Below the pieces are notes generated by a model. The model was not told the DNA's origin. It worked only from the letters and a program-made list of their open reading frames with translations, and did no database searches. Both the position numbers and the translations under genes were made by a program. Shown one piece after another: positions 17,170 through 27,524 of a DNA stretch of 35,164 bases. The DNA lies in assembly GCA_028868255.1 (NCBI GenBank), contig JAGWUY010000005.1:1-35164 (forward strand), in the 5' to 3' direction. The first letter of the stretch is position 1. Each line of letters starts with the position of its first letter. This DNA comes from Alphaproteobacteria bacterium (GTDB lineage Bacteria > Pseudomonadota > Alphaproteobacteria > Rhizobiales > Aestuariivirgaceae).

Positions 17170-18048
17170 ATGGCCAGTCTCAAAGACCTCCGCAACCGTA
17201 TCGCCTCGGTCAAGGCAACCCGCAAAATCACCAAGGCCATGCAAATGGTGGCCGCGGCGAAACTGCGTCGCGCTCAGGAAGCAGCAGTTGCCGCACGTCC
17301 TTATTCGGAACGTATGGCTGTGGTGTTGGCCAATCTGGCAGGTGCTGTTTCAGGACAAGCGAGTGCGCCAGCCCTCCTTGCCGGCACAGGCAAAGACCAA
17401 ACCCATCTTCTCGTTGTGTGCACCGCTGAACGCGGGCTGTGCGGCGGGTTTAACACCTCCATCGTTCGTCTGGCCCGCGAGCATTCTGACCGGCTGATTG
17501 CGCAAGGCAAGACAGTCAAAATCATGACAGTTGGCAAAAAGGGTAATGACGCGCTGAAGCGTGTTTATGGCAAGTACATTGCGGAAGCTGTTGACTTCCG
17601 TGGTCAAAAAGCTGTGCAATATGACAATGCCACCGGCGTTGGCTCCACCATCATACGCTTGTTCAATGAAGGCGCATTTGATGTTTGCACCCTGTTTTTT
17701 GCTGAATTTAAGTCGGTGATTGCGCAAAAGCCAACGGCATTGCAGCTGATACCCGCTGCGGTTTCAGGCGGTGCATCGGCTGAACTGGGTGGCGCTGTCT
17801 ATGAAGCCGAGCCCGATGAAGGCGAAATCCTCACTGACCTGCTGCCACGCAATATCTCTATACAGGTGTTCCGCGCGTTACTCGAAAATGCAGCTTCCGA
17901 ACAGGGTGCCCGCATGAGCGCCATGGACAATGCCACACGCAATGCCGGCGATATGATCAACAAGCTGTCGATCAAGTATAACCGTCAGCGCCAAGCCCAG
18001 ATTACCAAAGAACTCATCGAAATCATTTCGGGCGCGGAAGCGCTGTAA
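17170..18048 (+). CDS. atpG: ATP synthase F1 subunit gamma
   Basis: Central rotor shaft of F1, 292 aa. Conserved ends are [20 protein letters not shown] at the N-terminus and [23 protein letters not shown] near the C-terminus. GLCGGFNT lies in the middle. It sits between atpA and atpD with 9- and 23-nt spacers; the atpD spacer holds an AGAGAAGGA ribosome site. Confidence 0.97.
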   Translation: MASLKDLRNRIASVKATRKITKAMQMVAAAKLRRAQEAAVAARPYSERMAVVLANLAGAVSGQASAPALLAGTGKDQTHLLVVCTAERGLCGGFNTSIVRLAREHSDRLIAQGKTVKIMTVGKKGNDALKRVYGKYIAEAVDFRGQKAVQYDNATGVGSTIIRLFNEGAFDVCTLFFAEFKSVIAQKPTALQLIPAAVSGGASAELGGAVYEAEPDEGEILTDLLPRNISIQVFRALLENAASEQGARMSAMDNATRNAGDMINKLSIKYNRQRQAQITKELIEIISGAEAL

Positions 18049-18056
18049 GACATTAG

Positions 18057-19520
<1,464 letters not shown>

Positions 19521-19530
19521 GTTTAAGGGA

Positions 19531-19621
19531 CCTCATCAGTCCCTGCGGGACAGCTTCTCCAAAGGAGAAGCGTTAGAATTGCCCTTCTCCTCTGGAGAAG
19601 GTGCCCGAAGGGCGGATGAGG
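19531..19621. repeat. 91-bp palindromic intergenic element inside the atp operon
   Basis: The two ends are imperfect inverted copies: CCTCATCAGTCCCTGCGGGA on the left and, reversed, CCTCATCCGCCCTTCGGGCA on the right. Each arm continues into TTCTCC. Inside are two short hairpins, GCTTCTCC-AAA-GGAGAAGC (19553-19571) and CCTTCTCC-TCT-GGAGAAGG (19583-19601). The sequence and two-palindrome plan resemble dispersed intergenic repeats of Rhizobiales such as RIME. It is the only copy in this window. Confidence 0.8.
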
Positions 19622-19648
19622 TTTTTGACTGGGTTAGAGGAATAGAAA

Positions 19649-20044
19649 ATGGCCGCACTTCATTTCGAGTTGGTTTCCCCCGCGAAGCTCCTGTTCTCAG
19701 GAGACGTGGCGTCGGTGACGCTGCCTGCCACAGAAGGCGAAATGACCATTTTGCCAGCTCATGCGCCCGTTCTTGCCACATTGCGCCCCGGCATTGTCGT
19801 GGTGACCAAGGATGCAGGTGGGGCTGACCGCATTTTTGTGCGCGGTGGCTTTGCTGAGGTGAACCCCAAGGGCCTCACCGTTCTGGCGGAAACCGCGATC
19901 AATATGGTTGACCTTGATGCAAGCGCATTGGCCGCGCAGATCAAGAATGCTGAAGAAGATGTGGCCGATGCGAAAAGCGATGAGGCCCGCCGCAAGGCCA
20001 ATGAAAACTTGGATCATCTGAAGAGTATTCAGGCGGCGATTTAA
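19649..20044 (+). CDS. atpC: ATP synthase F1 subunit epsilon
   Basis: Rotor subunit that couples F1 to the c ring and can inhibit hydrolysis. The protein has 131 aa: a beta-sandwich (about 1-85) with FELVSPAKLLFSGDV and EGEMTILPAHAPV, then a shorter helical tail. AGAGGA lies 8-9 nt before the ATG, downstream of the palindromic element, so translation start is intact. A terminator follows after about 20 nt. Confidence 0.96.
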   Translation: MAALHFELVSPAKLLFSGDVASVTLPATEGEMTILPAHAPVLATLRPGIVVVTKDAGGADRIFVRGGFAEVNPKGLTVLAETAINMVDLDASALAAQIKNAEEDVADAKSDEARRKANENLDHLKSIQAAI

Positions 20045-20064
20045 GCCTTTCCGATTTAAACTGA

Positions 20065-20091
20065 AAGCCCGCAATCATCTCGCGGGCTTTT
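20065..20091 (+). terminator. Intrinsic terminator after atpC
   Basis: AAGCCCGC-AATCATCTC-GCGGGCTT with a short T-run. It lies between the convergent atpC and helicase genes; the symmetry (A-run before, T-run after) may let it serve both strands. Confidence 0.8.
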
Positions 20092-20100
20092 GTCTTTGAA

Positions 20101-21684
20101 TTAGCCTTCAGCGCGGTTGGGGCGTTTGAAGTTGTTTCCTGATGGCTTGGCGAAGCCGCCGGGTTTGCCGGGGCCAGAAGAACGGCCACGCGGCTTATCG
20201 CCCATGCTTGCGCCACGGCCATTGCCACCACGGTTCTGGCCATCACCCGAACGGGGCTTGAACCAGGGCTTGTTATCTTGTGCTGGGGCTGCCTCAACGT
20301 TACGAGGCTTTGGCTTTTGATAAATAATGGTGGGTTCGCCCGACAATGGAGTCCAATTCGCACCTTCGGGCAACTCACGCTTTTGGGGCGCACGGCGCTC
20401 TGCCACATTTTTCTGTTCAGTGCGCTGTTCGTGAGCGGGCTTGTTTTTGAAATCCGATTGACCCCGGTGGAAGCGGCCACCTTGTGGCTTTTGCGGCTTC
20501 GTGGAGCGGCCATTGGGCCTTGTGGCCCCGCTGATTTCCGTTGGCACCGAAGCCTTGCCCAGCGCATGAACCTGCACAGGCACAGGCTTGCGGATGGTTT
20601 TTTCAATATCACGCAACAAGGCGCGCTCATCACTGGCGCAGAACGCGATGGCCACACCTTCAGCGCCGGCACGCGCGGTGCGGCCGATGCGGTGGACATA
20701 AGATTCTGGCACATGTGGCAAGTCATAATTGATCACATGCGACACACCGTCCACGTCGATGCCACGCGCTGCAATATCTGTTGCGACCAAGACCATGATC
20801 TTGCCGTTCTTGAAGCCAGCCAGAGCCTTTTCGCGGTTCACTTGTGATTTGTTGCCGTGAATGGCAGACGCCGTGTAGTTCGCTTGGGCAAGGCCTTTCA
20901 CCACCTTATCAGCCCCATGCTTGGTGCGCGTGAAGACCAGCGTGCGGGTCATGTTATTGTCTTTGAGCAGCTCATTGAGCAAAGCAAGTTTGGCACCCTG
21001 ATCGACATGGATCACGGACTGGTTGACGCGCTCTGCCGTGGTGGCCACAGGGGCCACTTCCACACGCACGGGATCGGTCAAAAGGCCTGCGGCCAGATTG
21101 GCGATTTCCTTGGGCATGGTGGCGGAGAAAAACAGGTTCTGGCGTTGCTTTGGCAACATGCCTGTGAGTTTACGAATGTCGTGGATGAAGCCGAGATCGA
21201 GCATCTGATCCACTTCATCGAGCACAAAAATCTCAACCTTGGCCAATGTTAAGGCGCGGCGTTCGATCAAATCGACCAAGCGACCAGGGGTGGCCACCAG
21301 CACATCAATGCCGCCGCGCAGAATTTCCATCTGGCGGTTGATCGAAACACCGCCAAACACGCACGCGCGCGACACCTTCATAAAGCGACCGTAGGCCTTG
21401 AAGCTTTCAGTGATTTGGGCTGCAAGCTCACGCGTGGGAGACAGGATCAAGGCGCGGCAGGTGCCCTTGGCCGGGCGTTCTGTGTGTTTGGCCAAGCGCT
21501 CCAAAATCGGCAACGCGAAGGCCGCGGTTTTGCCGGTGCCGGTTTGGGCAATGCCCAGCAAATCCTTGCCTTCAAGCAAAGCGGGAATGGAGCGCGCCTG
21601 AATGGGCGTTGGGGTGTTATAGCCTTCAGTGGCCAGTGCCTTGAGCAGGGGTTCTGAGAGGCCGAGGTTGTTAAAAGTGGTCAA
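20101..21684 (-). CDS. DEAD-box RNA helicase, RhlE-like
   Basis: ATP-dependent RNA helicase, 527 aa from TTG 21684. Motifs in order: Q motif with TPTPIQ, AQTGTGKT, PTRELAAQI, TPGRL, motif II DEVD, SAT, LVFTRTKHGADKV, ATDIAARGIDV and HRIGRTARAG. The tail (about 150 residues) is basic and Gly/Arg/Pro-rich, typical of RhlE proteins that bind RNA. Motif II reads VLDEVDQML, not the usual DEAD. The ORF track starts at 21768; homologues begin at TTFxxLGL, so I use TTG, though its ribosome site is weak. Upstream, 21685-21925 holds nothing I can name. Confidence 0.9.
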   Translation of the reverse strand: MTTFNNLGLSEPLLKALATEGYNTPTPIQARSIPALLEGKDLLGIAQTGTGKTAAFALPILERLAKHTERPAKGTCRALILSPTRELAAQITESFKAYGRFMKVSRACVFGGVSINRQMEILRGGIDVLVATPGRLVDLIERRALTLAKVEIFVLDEVDQMLDLGFIHDIRKLTGMLPKQRQNLFFSATMPKEIANLAAGLLTDPVRVEVAPVATTAERVNQSVIHVDQGAKLALLNELLKDNNMTRTLVFTRTKHGADKVVKGLAQANYTASAIHGNKSQVNREKALAGFKNGKIMVLVATDIAARGIDVDGVSHVINYDLPHVPESYVHRIGRTARAGAEGVAIAFCASDERALLRDIEKTIRKPVPVQVHALGKASVPTEISGATRPNGRSTKPQKPQGGRFHRGQSDFKNKPAHEQRTEQKNVAERRAPQKRELPEGANWTPLSGEPTIIYQKPKPRNVEAAPAQDNKPWFKPRSGDGQNRGGNGRGASMGDKPRGRSSGPGKPGGFAKPSGNNFKRPNRAEG

Positions 21685-21925
21685 AATAAAAGTCTCATTC
21701 GGAACGATTGGGGAAGCGCCAAGCCATGTCCGAGTGAGGGCCATGCAAAGGATTCGCAGGCTGCTCAAGCGTGGCGCTTAAACCACCCCATGTGAAAGGA
21801 TAATTCGGGAAATCGCTTCATATCAGCTAGAACGGCTGCCACGTGTGGCGCCTCACATATTCTGTTTGGCTGATCGCGATGGACTGCATATGCATGTTGC
21901 AGTGCGAAAAGTCAAGAGGCAGCAC

Positions 21926-22600
21926 TTATCTCACAAAGGTTTCGACCAAGGCCGGCAGGTCGAGCATTTTGCTGAACACGGCTTCTGCGCCAATGTCTTT
22001 CAGTTTTTCACCGTGGCGCACCTCGTCTTGATGAGTGCCGGTGAAGCCCAAGGTCCAGCAGCCGGCATCAACGGCCGCGGTGACGCCCGTGACTGAATCT
22101 TCCACCACCAGGCAATTATCGGCCTTGGCACCCGCATTTTTTGCGGCCAGCAAGAACAGGTCGGGCGCAGGCTTGCCTTGTGGCACGTCCTCAATGGCAT
22201 AAACGGCATTCTTGAAGTGAGGCAGCAGGCCTGTGAGTTGCAAGGCCAGTTTCACGCGCTCCTTCGGGCTGTTGGAGGCAATCGACATGGTAAGGCCCAT
22301 GTTTCGAATGTCTTCCAACGCGTCACGCACGCCGCGCACCAAGGTCAGTTCACTGCGATAAAGCTCAACCATCCGCGCATTCTTCTGGGCGATCAAATCA
22401 TCCGACAGCGCCACGCCGCGCTCTTTTGAAAGCTCATCCAACATGGCACGAAAGGTTTTGCCGACAAAGCGGCGGTGTGCTTCCGCCTCAGACATCTTGA
22501 TGCCGTGCTGGGCCAGAATTTCGACATCAGCGCGCATGGACAAGGGTTCGCTATCAACCAAAACACCGTCACAATCAAAAATGATATGGGAAATGCTCAT
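21926..22600 (-). CDS. HAD-superfamily phosphatase (subfamily IA)
   Basis: A 224-residue cytosolic hydrolase of the phosphoglycolate phosphatase/beta-phosphoglucomutase type. Motif I is FDCDGVLVDSEP (nucleophile D9, acid/base D11), followed by a helical cap. Motif II is SIASNSP, the motif III lysine is in QGKPAPDLF, and motif IV is VVEDSVTGV. The substrate cannot be told from sequence. It lies 11 nt after rppH, probably on the same transcript. Confidence 0.85.
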   Translation of the reverse strand: MSISHIIFDCDGVLVDSEPLSMRADVEILAQHGIKMSEAEAHRRFVGKTFRAMLDELSKERGVALSDDLIAQKNARMVELYRSELTLVRGVRDALEDIRNMGLTMSIASNSPKERVKLALQLTGLLPHFKNAVYAIEDVPQGKPAPDLFLLAAKNAGAKADNCLVVEDSVTGVTAAVDAGCWTLGFTGTHQDEVRHGEKLKDIGAEAVFSKMLDLPALVETFVR

Positions 22601-22611
22601 GCGTTCGGCCC

Positions 22612-23109
22612 TCAGGCTCCCAAGTGCCGGAAAGCGGCAATCACGTCAACATAAACTGCGCGTTTGAAGGGGATGATGATATCGAGCATCTCATCCATTT
22701 TGGCCCAGCGCCATTCATCAAATTCCTGCTTATGGCCGGGGGGCTTCAGATTGATTTCACTGTCTGGCCCGTCAAATTTCATAGCAAACCATTTTTGCTT
22801 TTGGCCGCGATATTTTCCACCCCAGGATTTTCCAATCAAATGATCGGGCAGATCATACTTGTACCAGCCGGGCGCTTCCGCAATGACATGGGCGGAAGTG
22901 ACAGCTGTTTCCTCCTGCAATTCGCGCAAGGCCGCCTTGGCTGCATCTTCGCCCTCGTCAATGCCACCTTGGGGCATTTGCCACCATTTGCCGATGCCAT
23001 CATCATTCTGTTTTTCAAAGCGGCGGCCAAGCCAGACCAAGCCCTTATCATTGATCAACATGACGCCCACGCAGGGGCGGTAAGCCGTGATTTCAGGTTT
23101 GACAATCAT
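22612..23109 (-). CDS. rppH: RNA pyrophosphohydrolase (Nudix)
   Basis: Removes pyrophosphate from 5'-triphosphate mRNA ends, starting decay. The protein has 165 aa. It begins YRPCVGVMLINDKGLVWLGRR; the Nudix box is GGIDEGEDAAKAALRELQEE, with Ala where the consensus has Gly after the EE pair. WYKYDLPDHLIGKSWGGKYRG is specific to the RppH branch. It lies 2 nt after the deacetylase gene, a pairing often seen in Rhizobiales. Confidence 0.93.
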   Translation of the reverse strand: MIVKPEITAYRPCVGVMLINDKGLVWLGRRFEKQNDDGIGKWWQMPQGGIDEGEDAAKAALRELQEETAVTSAHVIAEAPGWYKYDLPDHLIGKSWGGKYRGQKQKWFAMKFDGPDSEINLKPPGHKQEFDEWRWAKMDEMLDIIIPFKRAVYVDVIAAFRHLGA

Positions 23110-23111
23110 GT

Positions 23112-24275
23112 TCAGCCGAGACGTCCTTTGAAGGCCGCCGAGGCGGGCATGATCACAACGCCGCGATCAGGCGCTGATTTGGCCCAGTCTGCAATGGCGT
23201 CAATGGTGGTGGGAAGGCCAGTGCCAGTGCCAATCGCTATACCATTGGTTTTGGCCTGCTCTTCCAGCAGATTGAGGGCGGCCTGAATGGATATTGGATT
23301 GGCATCAAGATCAACCACCGAGTCCGCACGTCGCACTTGCATTTGCATGGATTTGGCAACGCCATCGGTGGCGGACAGAGGCAACGAACCATCTTCCATA
23401 AATAATACACCGCGCTTGCGAAGCTCCGCCAGCAGCGGCTTTATGGCCGGGGCCGACGACAGGAAGCGCCCGCCCATATAATTGATGACGCCCGTATAAC
23501 CGGTGAAACGGCTCATATGCCATTGCAAGGCTTCGGCATTGGCCGCTTCTGGGGCATCGGCCAGCAAAGTTTTGGGTCCGGGATTGGTGGCAGGATAGCC
23601 CACAGGTTCTAGGGGCACTTGCAGCAGCACTTCATGGCCATTGGCCCTGGCCTTATCGACCTGCGCCTGCAAATTTTCGCCATAAGGGGCGAAGGCAAAG
23701 CTGATGTCTCCCGGCAAATTCTTGGCCGCTTTGGCCGTCAGTTTTTCATCAAGGCCCATGCCGCCCAAAATAATGACGATTTTCGGCGCCTCGGAATGAA
23801 TGAGACCTACAGGCACAGGTCTGGCGTAAAGATCAGAAGGCTTGCGGCCCTGTGGCGTGATGCGAGGCAAAGGGCCTGCTGCTGACGCTTCGGTTGCACC
23901 AGATATGGGCGCTTTGGTGAGCGGCTGTTTGGTGGAGACATAGATTGTAGCATCCTGCTGATAGTTTTGTTGCTGTACAGGCTCAACAATCTTGGCCGCT
24001 GGTTTAGCTGTCGCGACTTCTTCCAGAACAGGCGGCTCTGGTGTTGGGGCCGGATCAATGCTTGCGGTCTTGATCTCCTCGACCGGTGGCACTGCCAAAG
24101 TGATTTGTGGCTCTCCCGCAAAAGGATGGGGCTGCTGCACCAGCCAATAGCCGCCACCAGAGAAACCCGCGATCAAAGCGATGTAAGCAACTGTAAGGGC
24201 ACGAGGACGCCGTTCCCAAAGTCTCTGGGCCAAGCGGCGTTGGCGCAGGGGTTGTTTCAGTTCATCACGGGGCAT
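23112..24275 (-). CDS. Divergent polysaccharide deacetylase family protein
   Basis: A 387-residue envelope protein. The N-terminus is basic, then one membrane span (about 26-45), a Pro/Ala/Glu-rich linker to about residue 150, and a C-terminal NodB-like fold of the divergent polysaccharide deacetylase family (YibQ type). Visible landmarks are IVIILGGMGLD, HEVLLQVPLEP, GVINYMGGRF and VLFMEDGS. The first conserved motif usually has more acidic residues, so activity is uncertain. The arrangement ctpA-deacetylase-rppH is typical. A terminator separates it from ctpA, so it needs its own promoter in 24276-24345. Confidence 0.88.
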   Translation of the reverse strand: MPRDELKQPLRQRRLAQRLWERRPRALTVAYIALIAGFSGGGYWLVQQPHPFAGEPQITLAVPPVEEIKTASIDPAPTPEPPVLEEVATAKPAAKIVEPVQQQNYQQDATIYVSTKQPLTKAPISGATEASAAGPLPRITPQGRKPSDLYARPVPVGLIHSEAPKIVIILGGMGLDEKLTAKAAKNLPGDISFAFAPYGENLQAQVDKARANGHEVLLQVPLEPVGYPATNPGPKTLLADAPEAANAEALQWHMSRFTGYTGVINYMGGRFLSSAPAIKPLLAELRKRGVLFMEDGSLPLSATDGVAKSMQMQVRRADSVVDLDANPISIQAALNLLEEQAKTNGIAIGTGTGLPTTIDAIADWAKSAPDRGVVIMPASAAFKGRLG

Positions 24276-24345
24276 GGCTTTGGCAAGTCGATTCGTTCAC
24301 CCGGCCAGTGTGGTGGCCAAGCCTTAATGGTTCATTAACCGTCAT

Positions 24346-24375
24346 AGAAAAAGGGCGGAAAACCTTGTTCCGCCC
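24346..24375 (-). terminator. Intrinsic terminator after ctpA
   Basis: On the minus strand GGGCGGAA-CAAGGTT-TTCCGCCC is followed by five T residues, 9 nt after the ctpA stop. It ends the long rplU-side cluster. Confidence 0.85.
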
Positions 24376-24383
24376 GTTGCAAA

Positions 24384-25721
24384 TCAGTTGGATTGTTTGA
24401 CCGGATCAGTTGGTTTTGTGGGCGGCACCACATTGGTGACCACTTTTTCGCCATGCAGGAAATCAATAGCCGCCTTTAGCTGAACGTCCTTGGTTTTGTC
24501 TTCCGGAACATAGGCTGAAGAGCCGCCGCCCTCATCGCCGCCATTGGGGTTCGCCAAATGGCCGTTGAGCTTGGCTTCACCGCCGGTTGAAACATCCTTG
24601 CCTAACAATTCGGGTGGTAGAGGTTGTTCAATCACAATATCAGCATCAATGCCCTTGGCCTGAATGGATCGGCCCGACGGCGTGTAGTAGCGTTGCGTGG
24701 TCAGGCGCATAGCCCCTTCATTGCCCAGTGGTATGATGGTTTGCACGGAGCCTTTGCCGAAGGAACGCGTGCCAATCAAAGTAGCGCGCTTCTGATCTTG
24801 CAAAGCACCAGCCACAATTTCAGAGGCTGAGGCCGAGCCGCCATTGATCAGCACCACCAGTTTCTTGCCATTGGTCATATCACCTTTTTGGGCGGTGTAG
24901 CGTTCCACCTGATCAGGATTCCGGCCACGGGTGGAGACAATTTCACCTTTATCCATGAACACATCGCTCACTCCGATGGCCTGCTGCAGAAGACCGCCCG
25001 GATTATTGCGCAAGTCAAGGATAAACCCTTTTTCCTTGCCGCCCATTTTGGTGTCGAGATCGGTAATGGCCTTTTGCAAGCCGCCTTCGGCTTGCTCATT
25101 GAAGGTTGAGATGCGTATATAGCCAATATCATTGGCTTCAATCGATGATTTGACCGATTCGATTTTGATCACATCGCGTGTCATCTTAACATCAAACGGT
25201 TGACGCTTGTCGCGCACCACGGTGAGGGTGATGGGGGTGTTTACAGCGCCACGCATTTTGTCGACTGCTTCATTCAAAGTGATGCCCTGCACTTCTTTGC
25301 CATCGATTTTTACAATGAGGTCATTGGCCAGAAGGCCGGCCTTGGCCGCCGGTGTACCGTCATAAGGGGCAACCACTTTGACCAGGCCGTTTTCCATGGT
25401 GACTTCAATGCCAAGACCGCCAAATTCACCCTTGGTCTTGACGTTCATATCTGCAAATTCTTTGGCGTTCATATAGCTTGAATGCGGATCCAGCGACATC
25501 AACATGCCATTGATGGCCGCTTCCATCATTTTCTGTTCATTTGGCTTTTCAACATAATCAGAGCGGACACGGTCATAGACGTCGCCAAACAAGTTGAGCA
25601 GACGGTAGGTTTCGGTGTTGGTGGCTGCGGTTGCGCCCCCTAAGGCTTGCATGAGGGCCACTGCCGAAACAGCTCCGATCATCACAAGACCAATATTGCG
25701 CATTTGGGGTGTCAGCTTCAT
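24384..25721 (-). CDS. ctpA: Carboxy-terminal processing protease (S41)
   Basis: A periplasmic PDZ-serine protease that trims or degrades envelope proteins, often cell-wall enzymes. The protein has 445 aa from ATG 25721: a signal anchor (about 10-33), a PDZ domain (about 95-175) and the S41 core. The catalytic Ser is S300 in GSASASEI and Lys is K323 in FGKGSVQ. The C-terminal 60 residues are Gly/Pro-rich. Its start overlaps the stop of the EnvC-like gene (ATGA), so the two are co-translated, and both act on the wall. Confidence 0.95.
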   Translation of the reverse strand: MKLTPQMRNIGLVMIGAVSAVALMQALGGATAATNTETYRLLNLFGDVYDRVRSDYVEKPNEQKMMEAAINGMLMSLDPHSSYMNAKEFADMNVKTKGEFGGLGIEVTMENGLVKVVAPYDGTPAAKAGLLANDLIVKIDGKEVQGITLNEAVDKMRGAVNTPITLTVVRDKRQPFDVKMTRDVIKIESVKSSIEANDIGYIRISTFNEQAEGGLQKAITDLDTKMGGKEKGFILDLRNNPGGLLQQAIGVSDVFMDKGEIVSTRGRNPDQVERYTAQKGDMTNGKKLVVLINGGSASASEIVAGALQDQKRATLIGTRSFGKGSVQTIIPLGNEGAMRLTTQRYYTPSGRSIQAKGIDADIVIEQPLPPELLGKDVSTGGEAKLNGHLANPNGGDEGGGSSAYVPEDKTKDVQLKAAIDFLHGEKVVTNVVPPTKPTDPVKQSN

Positions 25722-26983
25722 TTCATCGCCTCTTTTCTGCGTTGGGACCACCAAGGAGATGGGTCAACAGGAACATTGTTTTTTCTAAACTCAACATATA
25801 GCACAGGGTGTGCCGATTTTGTGTCAGAGCCGATGAGCGCCACGGAAGTTGGGCCCTTGCCCATTGTTCCTAACGGTTCACCTGCCCTGGTGGATTGCCC
25901 GATGTCAGCGGAAATGTGATTCATGCCTGCCAGCAGAACCAGATAGCCCTCTCCGGCATTCAAGATCAAGAGTTGTCCATAAGAACGGAAGGGCCCGGCA
26001 AACTCCACCTTGGCATCTACCGGCGAAATCACCGCGGCATTGTCAGATGTGGCCAGCGCAACTCCATCAAGGTTCTGGCCCAAGCCATTATCCTCACCAA
26101 AATTTTTCAGGATTTGACCCTGTACAGGATAATCCAGTTGGCCCTTTACTTGGCTCATCAGCTTTGGCGGGCCCAGCAATGCTTCACGGGCTTTACGCTC
26201 GGCTTCTGCTTTGGCCAATTCTGCGGCTTTTACTTCAGCGGTCTTTTGTGCATCAAGGCGCTGCTTTTCTGTTTCTATAGCGGCGAGCAATTGTTGCAGA
26301 GTTTCGGCTTTTTTGGCCAGTTCGGCTGATTTTTTTCTTTCTGACTCTAAATCCTTTGCAGAGGATTCGGCCAAAGACTTTTTTTCAGCCTGGAGTTTGA
26401 TCAATTCTAACTGTGTGGCTGCGAGGCTGATGCGGGCCGTTTCCTGAACGGTCTTTGTGTTTTCGGTTTCGGATTTGATGGCATCCAAGCGCTTCAGATT
26501 GTTTTGCAACTCCTGCGCCTCATCACGCATTTGCGGTACGACGGCGCCAAACATCATAGCACCACGCAGGGCCTGCAGAATATTGGCAGGCTCTACCACC
26601 AACGCAGGGGGTGGATTTTGCTCCAGCCTTTGCAAGCCTGCAAGCAGCGTGGAAAGCCTGTCCTGTTTTTCGGCCAGTGTGCTGCGGATGACCACGGCTT
26701 CTGCTGTGAGTTGATTGATCTTGGCATCTGCTGTTGCCATGGCCTGTTGTTGGGCATCCAGCGTCTTGCCCAAGGCCACAAGCTTACTTGAAATCTCGGT
26801 TTCGGCTTTTACCGCTTCATCTATATTGGCCGCCAGATTGGATTGGCGTTCTGCACTGTCTTTCAGGCTCTGCTGGACATGGCCCAGTTCAGTTGCGGGG
26901 TCTTGCGTTTGGGCAAACGCACAGCTTCCTGTCACCGACAAGAGGGCAAATGCCAGACCGTTTCGCGCCATCCACTTTCTCAT
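25718..26983 (-). CDS. EnvC-like murein hydrolase activator (degenerate M23)
   Basis: A 421-residue secreted protein: signal peptide ending near SCAFA-QTQ, a long coiled coil (about 30-270) and a C-terminal LytM/M23 domain. In the LytM domain the zinc ligands are not visible: the usual HxxxD position reads NLDGVAL and the HxH position is absent. This fits EnvC-type activators, which switch on amidases rather than cut peptidoglycan. Its stop overlaps the ctpA start by 4 nt. rlmH lies 58 nt upstream. Confidence 0.88.
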   Translation of the reverse strand: MRKWMARNGLAFALLSVTGSCAFAQTQDPATELGHVQQSLKDSAERQSNLAANIDEAVKAETEISSKLVALGKTLDAQQQAMATADAKINQLTAEAVVIRSTLAEKQDRLSTLLAGLQRLEQNPPPALVVEPANILQALRGAMMFGAVVPQMRDEAQELQNNLKRLDAIKSETENTKTVQETARISLAATQLELIKLQAEKKSLAESSAKDLESERKKSAELAKKAETLQQLLAAIETEKQRLDAQKTAEVKAAELAKAEAERKAREALLGPPKLMSQVKGQLDYPVQGQILKNFGEDNGLGQNLDGVALATSDNAAVISPVDAKVEFAGPFRSYGQLLILNAGEGYLVLLAGMNHISADIGQSTRAGEPLGTMGKGPTSVALIGSDTKSAHPVLYVEFRKNNVPVDPSPWWSQRRKEAMK

Positions 26984-27041
26984 AATCTGTGCGAAACTGC
27001 CTCAAGCCCATGTCGAAAATACGGCCAAAATCCGATCTGAT

Positions 27042-27524
27042 TTAAGCGCGGTGATAGGGATGATTGACCATAATGGTAAGAGATCGGTAAATTTGTTCGA
27101 GAAGCATGATGCGGGCCAACCTGTGCGGCCATGTCATTTGACCCAAGGCAATGATTTGGCTGGCTTTTGAACGGGTTTCCGGGCTGTGGCCATCCGGCCC
27201 GCCTAACAGAAAAGCAATGTCGCCGCCGCCATGATCACGCTGTTTGCGCAGGACAGCGGCAAAGGCTTCACTGGAAAGTGATGTGCCCCGTTCATCCAGC
27301 ACAAAGGTAAAGGCAGAAGGTGGCACGGCTGACCAGAGAATCTTGGCCTCATCATCCATGCGTGATTTGGGCGAGGCTTGCTGACTTTCGCTCCATTCCT
27401 GAATTTTCAAGGCTGTGACACCCGCCTGCTTGCCAAAGCTTTCGATGCGAAAGGCATAATCACTGGCCAACATTTTTTCTGGGCCGATTTTGAGCTTGCC
27501 AATCGCGCCGATGTGCAGACGCAT
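27042..27524 (-). CDS. rlmH: 23S rRNA pseudouridine-1915 N3-methyltransferase
   Basis: A SPOUT methyltransferase acting on helix 69 of the assembled 70S ribosome. The protein has 160 aa with FLLGGPDGHS (SAM knot) and the hallmark end HRLARIMLLEQIYR...NHPYHRA. Its ATG overlaps the rsfS stop by one base (TGATG), the usual pairing. Confidence 0.96.
   Translation of the reverse strand: MRLHIGAIGKLKIGPEKMLASDYAFRIESFGKQAGVTALKIQEWSESQQASPKSRMDDEAKILWSAVPPSAFTFVLDERGTSLSSEAFAAVLRKQRDHGGGDIAFLLGGPDGHSPETRSKASQIIALGQMTWPHRLARIMLLEQIYRSLTIMVNHPYHRA

Noticed and set aside
19531-19621. Rho-independent terminator between atpD and atpC
   Set aside because: The hairpins have no following T-run apart from GTTTTT after the last arm, and terminating before atpC would be unusual. 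Sequence and symmetry fit a dispersed palindromic repeat better, though partial termination at the GTTTTT is possible.
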